Assembly (NCBI GenBank): GCA_024803745.1 | Contig: JANJXV010000016.1 | Location: 39,227,001 to 39,291,000, forward strand | DNA from: Megascapheus bottae | Lineage: Eukaryota > Chordata > Mammalia > Rodentia > Geomyidae | Length of the DNA stretch: 64,000 nucleotides | Reading direction: 5' to 3' | Shown: positions 1 through 10,811 of the stretch, piece by piece | Layout of the letters: each line of letters opens with the position of its first letter | Position numbering within the stretch: position 1 is the stretch's first letter | Notes under the pieces: model-generated | The model's database searches: none | The model's input: only the letters and a program-made list of their open reading frames with translations | Told to the model about the DNA's origin: nothing | Position numbers and translations under genes: made by a program

Positions 1-1051
1 ATGGATTCTGTGGAGGCAAAGATGGTGAATGTTGACCATGGCGTGTCAGGTACCTGACATGTCATCACTCTGAGACTCAACCAGCTTCTGCTCAAGGCAT
101 GGAGGTGAGTGATGTCTCATTCCTGGATGAGAAAGCCTTCTTTCTACTCTTAACTTTGTGTGATAGCATCTATATTGAAATGTCATTCTATGGCTATGTC
201 TAATTCCAATCCCTCATTCTTCCTTTCCTCCTTTTAGTTCCTCGCAATAACTATCCAGTATGTGTATCCAGTTGCTGTCTGCTTCTTGGAAGCTACCTCT
301 TGTCTTAGTCTTCAATTTTATTTTTGTATTTTAAATCTGATTTTTTTTGCCCTGTGAGATTGTTACAAGGTTAATGATCTAAGAAAAATGTGGTTTCATT
401 AAATATCAAATTAAATCTCTTGGGATCCAGTCTCTTAAAGTGGTAAATATTTGGAAACAGCATCTTGATTGGAATATAGATCATTTGGAGTATCAGGCAA
501 CTCTCCATTCCCAGTGAAAATCAAAAATGCAATTCACAGACAAAGAAAAATAGCCACAGATTCCAACATGCAAAATCAATGGGTTCAGTGATGAACTGAT
601 CAGAATTAAAATGAATCAAGCATTTTGCAAAGACAAATAAAAATCACCTTTAATGTAACAGACTTTGAATATTTTTGTTACTTTAGAGGACAGATATTCT
701 ACAAAGACATTGAGAATATGTTAGATATAACATAAAACAATTTGAAGTACTGAAGTATGCATTAAAGTATATGGTTTTAAAAAGAACTGTATTTACAGCT
801 GACTAATAGGTGATGGAAATAGATGTGTGCATCTGTGTTCTATAAAAGTCATAACTCTACATATATTTTCAAAACAAGAATGTGTTATACAATGTTGCTT
901 ACAGTGAGTTAAAAAGAGACATTTTGAAAGCCTTTAAAATGTTTTAGAATGCCTCTATTTTTTCCTCAAGGGAATGTCTGTAAAAATATTATTAAAATTA
1001 TACTAGCTTTTCACATACTAGCTTTGCAAAATGTTTTCAATTTGTTCTTTC
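1..1051. other. Non-coding sequence, nothing recognised
   Basis: AT-rich, unique-looking sequence. I see no open reading frame with protein-like character, no RNA gene and no recognisable repeat. The ATG at position 1 opens a frame that stops after 18 codons. Confidence 0.6.
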
Positions 1052-1064
1052 GAATTTATGAATT

Positions 1065-1292
1065 TTTTTTGGTGGTTCATGGGGCTTGAACTTGGCCTGG
1101 GAATTGTCCCTGAGCTCTTCAGCTCAAGGCTACCACCCTACCCTGGAGCTAAACCCCACTTCCCATTTTCTAGAGGTTAATTGGAGATAAGAGTCTCAGG
1201 TCCTTTTGTGCTGGGTGGACTATGAACCTTGATCTTCAGACCTCAGCCTCCAGACTAGCTAGGATAACAGGCATGAGCCATGGTTCCCGGCT
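1065..1292 (-). mobile_element. 7SL-like/Geo dimeric SINE, minus strand
   Basis: On the minus strand this has an Alu/B1-like left part (GCCTGTTATCCTAGCTAGTC type, then a GAGACTCTTATCTCC-type segment) followed by a right monomer related to the Geo half of IDL-Geo (GAGCTGAAGAGCTCAGGGACA type). It is flanked by an exact 13-bp target-site duplication, GAATTTATGAATT, at 1052-1064 and 1293-1305, so the ends are well defined. The poly(A) tail is short (T run before 1071). The left half is 7SL-derived by resemblance; the family name was not checked. Confidence 0.85.
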
Positions 1293-1357
1293 GAATTTAT
1301 GAATTCCTAATAAATAGCTTGAACTTTAACTTCATATTTTATTGTATATTTATTTTG

Positions 1358-1542
1358 CTGGTCCAGAGGCTTGAATTCAAAGCCTGAGGTCTGTCCCTGA
1401 GCCCTGTCTCTGAGGCTCTTTTTGCTCAAGACTAGAGCTCTACCAACCACTCTAGCCACAGTGCCACTTCTGACCTTTTCTGTTTATGTCATACTGAGGA
1501 ACCAAACCCAGTGACTGATGTGTCCTAGGAAAGCATTCCATC
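1358..1542 (-). mobile_element. IDL-Geo SINE, diverged, minus strand
   Basis: The order of blocks matches the better copies in this window read in reverse: Geo end (CTGGTCCAGAGGCTTGA), the GAGCTCTACCA block, the CACTTCTG linker, then the tRNA-like half (GAGGAACCAAACCC). The B-box complement is degenerate, so this is an old, inactive copy. No target-site duplication was found. Confidence 0.7.
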
Positions 1543-4500
1543 GATCAGATTTGTGTTTTGATTCTTATTTTGATAATTGGTGGAGAATTTACTTATTTTG
1601 AATTCTTTGCTTATGACTAGGCATGAAGCATGCCTGTGTGCTTTTTCCCACTGGCTATGTATAGAATAAAACATGATTAATTGATTTCCCCTTTCTGATT
1701 ATCCATTGTGTCAATATCATCTCTGGATGTACTTCACTCCACTGTGGTCTCATATTAAGGGCTTAAATTCTTTTAAACCTATTCTACATAGATGCCAAGT
1801 AATGGCAGCTTAATTTTACAGATTCATGGCAGCTGCTTGAGTAAAGTGCTGTGTAATCTAAGATAAAAGTGTAAAAATAAAGCATACAGTGTTGTATTAT
1901 TTTCAGTGGGAACCATTTGCATAGCTTCAGATCATATGAGTCACAATAATTTCTCATATTCTAAACTTTTAAACAATATTTATTCCATAATTGAGATGCA
2001 AAAAAGTTATTTCAAATGACTTTGTATTTGAAATGGATGTAGAGAGCAATTTGGATCATTAATGGTAATATTTTCAATGACTTAGGTTTTCTAGTCTTCC
2101 ATGTGGTCTCTCTTGGAGTTCTGGCATTTTCCTTTTCTTTGCTTCCACCCATGCCTGGCCTCTTTAAATGATTCTCCACAGGAAAGGATTCGATGCTGTA
2201 CTTTTCTGTGTGGCTGAACTTTTCTTACTGTATGTTTCCCTTCCTTCCAGCCACGATTCCCATGACTGTCTCATGTTTTAACCAACCTAAATCTTCCTCA
2301 TTTAATTACCAGATTGTTATTACCACTCTTTCGTTCATATTGAGGCATAAATGGTTGTTGGGTCCCAAGGAAAACTTGACTTCCAAGGTTTTCTCCCAGG
2401 TTGGTACAACAAGTGTGGGCTGGACATTCAGCCCTGTAGAATTCTCTGGAAGAAGTGGAACACCAGTCACGTCAGGATGGAGCAAAGTGTGAATACAGGC
2501 CTCGGTGTGAAACGGAAAGTGTGTTTCACATGCACACACGAGAATTGTCGTGACCCTGTGGGGTAGTAAATGATTCCCTTTCACCTAACAACATCTCGAC
2601 TTAGCTTAAGAACTTTCCACTTGCACTGCAATAGTCAAAGGGATCATAAGGACGCAGGAGGCGTGGCTGGTGGTAGAGTTTTACCTAGTTAGTGTAAGAA
2701 TGCGCCATTGTATCTGATCCAAATCAGCACTAAACAAAAACTGATGCGCTCGACCAATTAGTAATATACATTTCCCCACTACTCTTTGAAACACGAAGTG
2801 TCTGCATCTCTAGATGATTTACCACTTGAGACAGAGCATAGTTCACTCATACCTTCCCTCATCTGGTGAGAATACATTCTCCCTAGGTATTAAATTTTTA
2901 AAGAACATTAGACATTACACTTTGCTGTATATGGCTATAACATTATTTGTGAGAGGCATAGTAAGCTTAAATAATTTTAAACTAAGTGTTAATCCATGTT
3001 GGTTCACACATGTTTAAAACAAACTAAAATTGTCTTAAAATAAGACATAGATGATGCCTAATTATTTCATTCCCTGATTGAAGGAAAACTTATTGAATTG
3101 GAAACTAATCACTGCATACTCAGACACGGTCATTTCTAAATGTAATCTCAAATCTGTCACCACTTTCATTCCCATCCTTTTTATCCTTTTGTGGCTGTCT
3201 GGAAGCTCTTATCACCTGTTTATACCACTGGATTCAATGCTCTTTCATAACTTGGATAGAAGTAATTTCACAATATTATAGGTACATTTTGCTTTTCCAG
3301 CTCCTTAAAAGTAACAGTTGCATTTTTTTTTAATTCTTCACTGAGAAGAGCTTACTAAGTGATAAATGGTTACTATCTCTCTGTGGACGTTTCAAAGAAG
3401 AATCTTGCTCCATGTAAGAAAACATTCTTTCAGTTTTGCCATTGTAATTGGACACAAAGAATCTGTTGAAGGAAATGTGTAGAAACTCACTGCACATCCT
3501 CTATGACAGAGTTAGAGGATGGAACCTGGAATGAAGGATTTGGCATCCCAACGTGAGCTATAAAACACGTTTTTATGGGGGGTCATATGAAAATAAAAGT
3601 GGTTGTTTGAATATTCATGGCATTGATAAGTCATCATTTCAATGGGGTGAGAAATGCTCGTGTTCGGTTGGCTGATAGGGATACATGCTGGGAGAGTGCT
3701 ATTCTCACCTGCCTCATCTTCTCTGCTCCTGAAGGGAATGGAAGACTTCACTAGAGTCTCCACATGGAGTTAGGAGCACCCGGGGGGAGATGGACGCGTG
3801 GTCAGACGAGGCAGACCCTAGCAGATGCACTGCCTCTTGGAAAGGAATGCCTTAGGAAAAAAATGTGTCCTATTGAGAGGAGCTCAGTTTTGAAATGGCA
3901 CGTGAGGTGAGGGTGAACACCACAGCTATGGAAAGGAAGAATGGAGTAAGGCGCGCCTGCTACATCAGGAGAGGTCAGTGAGGAGCTCGCGCCTACCCAG
4001 AGAGGGCCATAGTTACAGGCACAATGGGCTGCTATTGATTTATGAGGTGAACACAGCCATTTCCCTTTTCTAAAGCATTAGAGAAGGACGAGGCTGTACT
4101 TCACCATTTATTACAAAGCAAAGGTAGAAGAAAGGGATTTTAAAAGCATAGTATGTTTACTTGCTCACCAAGTCAGCAAACACCCTGAATATGGATCTTG
4201 GCGGCTTTTGATGCACTGGTAATATTCATCATTTCAAAACTAAGAGGAGCTGTAGTTCGGGTTGAATGTGATTGGAGTTTAATTTATTACACAGGAGAAA
4301 TAAAGGTAGAAAGGACATATACAAACATGGGCTAAAGGCGTGATTAGATAATGATGAAAGAATGAACTATGTATATTTGTATCATTACTGATTTAAGAAC
4401 TTTTGATGAACTAATTACTAATATCATCAATCATTAATCGCTGTGTGGATTTTTAGTGGTTATTAAAATAGTTTGTGATTTCTTAGACTTTTTTGCCGAT

Positions 4501-5384
4501 GAAGTTGGCATGAACTAATGAAGCTGTGAATCCCAGTGATTCTGTTCAATTGTTTATGTTATATGGATTTCACAGTATGCTCTCATGGCTGGTATCTATT
4601 ATTAACAATTTAAGTTTCATTCATCATTTTTCTAGTCAAGCTCAAGACATTGATGTTGCAGGACAAATGAGTGTTCAGTCAGCAAGACTTTACTAGGTAT
4701 TTAGTTTGTTGTTTTATGAGCAAAAAAAAGACATTTATTCAGTGAGCCTTTTGTAAGGAAGTCAACTTTCAATTTCTAAATAAAAGTGGATCATGCACTT
4801 GTACACAGATATCTGTTAGCTATTCTGTGTATCTAGCCTCTTTTTTCCCCTAATTGCACTTGTAAGGAAAAATAATAAAAATTAAGCTGTACTCTCTAGA
4901 TTTTCTGAAAATTGTTTAAAACTACACAAAAGGGAAAAAACAGACAATGAAAAAAATAATTGACTTTCGATAAATATCAAGTGTAGGCCAGTGAACATCC
5001 TCTGAAGAAATATAGGAAACTTTAGCAAATGAAAGATTAGATTTTTTTTTGCTAAACATATTTGAGGGGGGGTGTAATAGTACAATTTCCACACATCAAG
5101 CAAACTGTATTTTACTAATAATTAGGCTCATTGCAACACATAATGGAGAATTTTGGACTCTGCCCATTGTTTAGTAATAACGCAGCTTCCAGTATTAATT
5201 TTTAGACCCTCTTCTGGTGACGTATGCCCTATTAACTTTTGATGACAGAAATCGAGACATAGGTATAGTCTTATTGCCACATAGAGGATTGCTGGTTGAA
5301 ATTATATCTTGAAGCTGAGATGTAGTAGTCTGAGTTGGGTATTAATACCAAAAATATTTATTCCAAGAATATTCCATCACAGGG
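1543..5384. other. Non-coding sequence, nothing recognised
   Basis: Unique-looking AT-rich DNA. Open frames of up to 99 codons occur near 2193-2584 on both strands, but they overlap each other, start without context and have no protein-like composition. A slightly more GC-rich patch lies at about 3780-4030. No repeat family was recognised. Confidence 0.5.
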
Positions 5385-5490
5385 CCAAAGGTATGGTTCA
5401 AGTGGTATAGAACTTACCTAGAAAACAACAAAGCATTATGCCCTCAGTTCAATTCCTTGGGGCTGAACAAAGAGTAAGTTTTACAAAAGA
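5385..5490 (+). mobile_element. ID-like tRNA-derived SINE monomer, old
   Basis: It contains an A-box-like TGGTTCAAGTGG followed by a B-box-like AGTTCAATTCC about 45 bases on, as in tRNA-Ala-derived rodent ID elements. There is no Geo right half and no clear poly(A) or target duplication. It could also be a fragment of a longer SINE. Confidence 0.5.
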
Positions 5491-5599
5491 ACAAACTGGA
5501 AAATAGGAACAAATCTTATGGTACCACAAGCTTTCAAGAAGGCATTTAGTTGAATTTGTATCTCTTAGCATAGTTTTACAAACTGGAAATAAGTAAGAC

Positions 5600-5985
5600 T
5601 AGCAGAGATCTGCAATAGAGCAAAATCTTGATACATAAGGCCATATAGTATGAAGCTAATTGAAAGGACCTCCAGGATATTGAAACAAAAGCCATATAAA
5701 CGATTGTTGTCCTTAATGTACTATGTTGTCTCTCATCTCCTTTGCTGTCCCTTGGTTATCTCATATTGGTATAGTATCTCACTTTGTTATCTGATATATT
5801 GAATTTATTTGTATCTGGTAATTTGAAATTTGATAGGGAAGGGGGGGAAACGGGTGGGGGTGTGGGGGGGAGGGAAATGGGTACCAAGACATGTGAAAGG
5901 GTATCAATGTATGTGAATTAATGCACCTTCTATCTGGCAAATATCATGTAACCCTTTTACTAATTACAATAAAAAATGCAAAAAG
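5600..5985 (+). mobile_element. L1 3' UTR fragment, plus strand
   Basis: This sequence is the reverse complement, with modest divergence, of the L1 3' UTR at 62979-63370. Shared blocks include the CTTGATACATAAGGCCATAT segment, the CTCATCTCCTTTGCTGTCCC segment, a G-rich tract (5836-5880) and the end segment ATGTAACCCTTTTACTAATT followed by AATAAAAAA. The copy is 5'-truncated within the 3' UTR and contains no ORF2. No confident target-site duplication was seen. Confidence 0.85.
5836..5880 (+). other. G-rich tract of the L1 3' UTR, possible G-quadruplex
   Basis: At least four runs of three or more Gs occur within 45 bases, including runs of seven, five and seven. A G-rich polypurine tract is a known feature of mammalian L1 3' UTRs. 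Its ability to fold is inferred, not shown. Confidence 0.65.
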
Positions 5986-6237
5986 AATGGTTTTGAAATA
6001 GTCTGACTTTGTTCTTTTCTTGTTTGCAATTGGAATAGAATTTTAACCATCAAGCCTCAATATGTTGTTACTTTTTGGGAGAAATATGAGAGACTGCAAT
6101 GTAGGCTATGTTTGAACTCAGCTCACCTAGGTTTAAGTCAATTTCTTATGTTTTGCCTGTTGCTTGTCTTTTTAATTGACCAGTTTTATTTTTTTAGTGT
6201 ACTTAATCTGTTATTTACCTTACAAAGTGAAAGAATG

Positions 6238-6475
6238 AGCCTGGCTTCATGGCTCATGCCTGTTATCCTAGCTACTCAGTAGGCTGTGATCTGAGGATCA
6301 AGGTACAAACCCGCCCAGGCATAAAGGGACTTGAGACTCTTAATCTCCGTTTAACCTTTGGAAAACAGGAAGTGGGGCTTGGCTTAAGGGTTGGTTAGTA
6401 GCCTTGAGCTGAAGAGCTCAGTGACAACACCCAGGCCCGGTTCAAGCCCCATGATCCACAAAGAAAAAAAAAAAA
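6238..6475 (+). mobile_element. 7SL-like/Geo dimeric SINE, plus strand
   Basis: The left half begins with GGCTCATGCCTGTTATCCTA and a GCTACTCAGTAGGCTG block, close to the Alu/B1 pattern. It is followed by a GAGACTCTTAATCTCC segment, then a Geo-like right half (GTAGCCTTGAGCTGAAGAGC) ending in TTCAAGCCCCATGATCCAC and poly(A). A short imperfect duplication AAAGAATG flanks it (near 6230 and 6475). Confidence 0.85.
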
Positions 6476-6554
6476 AGAATGGATTATAGCTTAGATAATT
6501 ATTATAATGATTAAGTGAAATACTTTTAAAGTATCTTGTAGAATGCAGATCTTG

Positions 6555-6664
<110 letters not shown>

Positions 6665-7002
6665 TTCCCAGGGTTCCCAAGGCCTAAGCAGTTTAGACAC
6701 TTCAATTTGTGCACTATGAGTTCTCTACCATTTAACCCACACTTTGACTTCTGGCATTCAGAGCTAGTTTATTGGGGACAAGAGAATCACCAACTCCCCT
6801 GCTCTGGTGGTGTTCCAATCACGATCTAAATGCAAATTGTTATCAGCTATTCCTAAAATAAAGGAAATTTCAGAGGGATAAGTTTCCAAATCTAACTTAG
6901 AAATATGACATTAATATTGTAAAGGTAAGAGTTACGACCATTGGAGATATAATTACTACATGAATCACCATGATGCTTAGATTTTTCTTACTGTGTGTCA
7001 GG

Positions 7003-7004
<2 letters not shown>
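6665..7004. other. Non-coding sequence between microsatellites
   Basis: AT-rich unique sequence with no recognised feature. Confidence 0.5.

Positions 7005-7057
<53 letters not shown>
7005..7057. repeat. (AC)n microsatellite
   Basis: About 24 uninterrupted AC units, followed by ATACAT. Confidence 0.97.
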
Positions 7058-9835
7058 TCTTTTTAGATGCTGAATTATTTCATTTAAAATGTGATGACTA
7101 TACAGAACAACTTGGAAAAGCACAGCCATGAAAACAAATTGCACGATAGGCTTTCAGAGACAGAAGCAACGTGCAGGAGTAATGTAAAATCACCAGATGC
7201 AGAGAAAAAGCAGGGAGGCTTGGAGCCGTTCAGACTTAAATTTCTCACTTTGGTAACATTTCCTTCAAGCACATTTTAACAAATCAAGTAAATTCTCACG
7301 TACCATGAGCACACACACTATTTCCCAATGTACATTTCGTATATCACCTGGGAGAAGTATAAATTATTTGAGACTTTCTTGGCACGAATGAAGACAGGTT
7401 TCTACCAGGCCAATATACTATTTCATGACACAGTACTCCCTTGCGGTATGTTTCAGAGAGCCAGTGCATTTCATCAGTAATGGTCAGGCATTAAACACAG
7501 GGCAGGAAAGATTTATTGCCATGAAAATCAGGGATAAGCCATTCTAAGTGAGCTTACTGTGGAAGGTCACATTAGCCCACTCTTTACAGCTCTTACCTTT
7601 CCAAATATTAGTGCCATAGAGTAATAGAGCATCAACATTTGCCAATGGCATGACATTTCTAGATGAAAGAAAATAAATATTTTTGGCTTTTTTATAAGTG
7701 AAATGGATATAGCATCAAGTCACTCTGCTAAGTATTTTAGTTCTTTGTGATTGGAACATTGCAATAATTGCATGGTTTCAAATGATTAGGAATATGACAT
7801 GTAGAGTTTCTGCCCTAGTGAATATAAACGATGTAAGGAACTACAAATGTTTTGGTTATGTTACTTCAGTTCCTTTGTTTACATGGAAAGGTTGAAGTCA
7901 ATAAATATTTCAGTAATCATATGATTCAATTATTGACTAAGGATTAAGACTTGGACGTGAATAGGCTACACTGCTGCAGCTGCATTATTTAGGATTCTAG
8001 AATCTCACTCATCATCCAAACACTCCTTCTTTCCTCTGTCTCTGGGCAATCACTTAAGACAATAGGGAGTGTTCTTTTTTCCTTAATTTAAAGAAAAAAC
8101 TATGAAGATCAGATAGTGGTTGAGAATTTAATAATACTAATAGTATTATTGCAAAATTTCTCAAATCTCCTATCTTTATTTTCAAACTTAGGAAATTTAA
8201 CTGATATATAAATATATTTGGAATATTGGGATTGGAATGTAGTTATGATGGAGGAATCACTGAGTTTCTCCGAGATTTCTGTTGATTGTTATCTGGAAAA
8301 GTGGACATCACATTTAGGCATAGATACAGAGGATGCTTGGAATATAGTAACTCGATTCAATGCTCTGGGTTGGACAGGAGATTAATGGTGACCAGGGAAC
8401 ACCAGTGAGGAGGAATGAAACAAAAACAGACTGTTACCTCAAAATATCAAGTTGTACAAATGAGAGTTCAATGTGATTCAATCACAAGGGGAATTGATTA
8501 TTAACATGAGAATACCCTTGTCATTGCCGATCAAGCCACTGGGAGGCAGAAATACTTTACTATGAGCCACAGTGACCTGAAAATCAGGAACAAAAGAGCA
8601 TGGATTTCTGGAGTAGAAACAATTGTTTCCTAAGGTTGTTAAATCCATCAATCAGAAAATAACTCTATGGTAATCAGACTACAAATGCCACATTCAGAAA
8701 ACAACAGGGCAGGTACAGAGAAGTAAATGATAAAGAACACGAGGAAAGAAATGAAGGAGAAAAATAAAGGAAAATATTGATGAAGTTACTGCCTTGTGAG
8801 AACATCACATTTAAGTAGGAAAAAGTTCTTATCAATGTTTGGAATTAGCAGACAGGCTTGAGAAAATCCTGCAAGTAAAATCCAGTACAAATCTTATCTA
8901 TTTTGGTATTTTCTAAGTAATCATTCAGTTCAGTATGTCAATTCGTGCATCATATAAATTTTCATAAATTACCACAGGAATTCCAAAGCTTTGCTATATA
9001 ATCAGTTCCTTGAAAGAGTCTTTGAAGACTCAATAAATAACACTGCAATCTGTCATCAAACACGTGACAAACTTAGCAGTTTTTTTTTTCTTCTTCTTCA
9101 TGATTTTATTTACTATTCTCAGGATATTCTCTTTTGCAGGATAATTTTGCTGAAGTTGTCAAATCCTAAAATCTTTGCTTTATGATGAAACTTTTATCTC
9201 TTTGTTGTAGTGCACAAAGGGATTTCGAATGCAATGTTTTATTCATTTTTCAAAGTCTAAAGCTCCTTAGAATCTCTGTGGTGTTTATTTATTTTCTCCT
9301 CTTTTCGTAGTTAACAACCTCCGCATACTAGTCACTGAAGCCCTTCACCCAGGCTCCTTCACTCCAACACTGCCCTGCATTACCCATCCCTCCCCTCCCC
9401 TCAAACTGCCTTCCTTTTAGAGAATCTAACTTCCAAATGGGATTTCAGACTGACAGGAAGAAAAAGAAGAAATTATTCCTTGAAGTTGTTTTTCACTTCA
9501 AAGCCTTCTTTAGTGACAACCTTTCTTCACTTAGAAAGCAGACGAAAAGGCAAAGGTGCAAGGTTAGTTCTATGCATTCTGAGAGCAACAAACTCAGCTA
9601 GGGGTAAATTCAATCTGAATCATCTTTAGAACTGGACAAAATTAGCAAGTGCGTTACACTTGAGAATCTTGGTTACTGTCCTTTTCATATGTTTCCTTCA
9701 GTTGGGAAAAATGAAAGTCTATGTTAATGTACTATAGATGGTGAGGGTTTGGGATTTTGACTTAGGTTAACAGAAATGTTTTGTTCTCTGTGTCAGTGCT
9801 ATCTGCTGGAGGAGTTGTGCCTTTTCCTTGATCTA
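7058..9835. other. Non-coding sequence, nothing recognised
   Basis: AT-rich unique-looking DNA without protein-like frames or recognised repeats. A 9-bp inverted repeat (AATAATACT, 8130-8150) is the only structured element noted. Confidence 0.5.
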
Positions 9836-9848
9836 AATTATGACTTTT

Positions 9849-10130
9849 ATTTTGTGGGACATGGGGCTTGAACTCAGCCTGGGCACTGTCCCTGAGCTCT
9901 TCAGCATAAGGTTACCACCCTACCCCTGGGCCTGGGCTTTGTCCTTGAGCTCTTCAGCTCAAGGCTACTACCCTACCCAGGAGCCAAACCTCACTTCCTG
10001 TTTTCTAGAAGTTAACTGAAGATAAGAGTCTCAGGTCCTTTCCTGCTGGGGCTGGCTTTGAACCTTGATCCTCAGATCTCAGCCTCCTAAGTAGTTAGGG
10101 TTATAGGCATGAGCCACCCCACCTGGCTTG
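9849..10130 (-). mobile_element. 7SL-like/Geo SINE with duplicated right-monomer segment
   Basis: On the minus strand the 7SL-like left half (GCTACTTAGGAGGCTGAGAT type, right end at 10130) is followed by the Geo-like half. A segment of that half is present twice in tandem: 9877-9929 and 9930-9980, period about 53 bp, each containing the GAGCTCTTCAGC block. The element is flanked by a 13-bp target-site duplication with one mismatch, AATTATGACTTTT (9836-9848) and AATTAAGACTTTT (10131-10143). The duplication therefore lies inside one insertion. Confidence 0.88.
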
Positions 10131-10434
10131 AATTAAGACTTTTTGGCAATGTTAAGAATTGAATCCAGGCCTCAAGGTTACTCGCTGCTGCTCTTCACTC
10201 AGCCTCAGCATCCCCACCAGAGGATATTTGTGAATTACTTAATGTTGTACTGCAGGGAAATTTGAAGTGGAGGATACGTGCTTCCCCATTCTCTGTACAT
10301 GGTGAAGATACAGGACTTGGACTCTTGCTCAGACCACCTTCCTCCTTGTGTCTTGGAGAACCATAACTCAATCAATATGTAAAATTTTAAGATAATCTAG
10401 GGATACCGAGATTCTGGGCAGAGAAAAGGGAGAA

Positions 10435-10561
10435 AAGGTTTCCTTATATGCAGTGGGTAGGAATGCAAATGTTCAAACTATTATGGAAATCAGCATGCAA
10501 GTTCATCAAAGAACTAAAAACAGACCCAAGAAAGAACAGAGGTATAAATACAGATCCATGC
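10435..10561 (+). mobile_element. Old L1 ORF2 fragment, plus strand (tentative)
   Basis: The run GGAATGCAAATGTTC...ACTATTATGGAAATCAGCATG...TCATCAAAGAACTAAAAA resembles the region of mammalian L1 ORF2 just upstream of the conserved YDPAIPLLG segment. Similarity is short and eroded. An ancient relic is the best reading. Confidence 0.45.
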
Positions 10562-10795
10562 TTTTGGGAATATAAACACAACTACATAGACATAAAAACT
10601 TATGACTATCAACATAATGTTTTATTACATAGATTAATATGTATCTATGACATACAAACTCTCAGCCTAATTTTAATTATGTTCTAAAATCTAAGTGGCA
10701 GGGATTGTATATAGAGATTCCCTTCTTGAATACTTGTTTGTTAAATATGTCATTTGAAATATGATGTAAAATCTTTAATGAAAATGAAACTAAAA
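10562..10795 (+). mobile_element. Unidentified retroposed insert with 16-bp TSD
   Basis: This 234-bp segment lies between two exact copies of AAATACAGATCCATGC (10546-10561 and 10796-10811). The second copy directly follows an A-rich end. These are the marks of L1-driven target-primed insertion in plus orientation. The body is AT-rich and matches none of the SINE or L1 blocks seen elsewhere in the window. It may be a retroposed mRNA 3' end or an L1 subfamily tail. Confidence 0.6.
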
Positions 10796-10811
10796 AAATA
10801 CAGATCCATGC

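Noticed and set aside
1..120. Possible exon with donor site (CATGGAG|GTGAGTGATG)
   Set aside because: The frame from the ATG at position 1 stops after 18 codons and no acceptor or protein similarity supports an exon.
7005..7057. Regular repeats considered as a CRISPR-like or satellite array
   Set aside because: A simple (AC)n microsatellite; no spaced direct repeats of CRISPR type occur anywhere in the window.
8130..8150. 9-bp inverted repeat AATAATACT with a 3-base loop
   Set aside because: Expected by chance in AT-rich DNA; no T run or gene context to make it a terminator.
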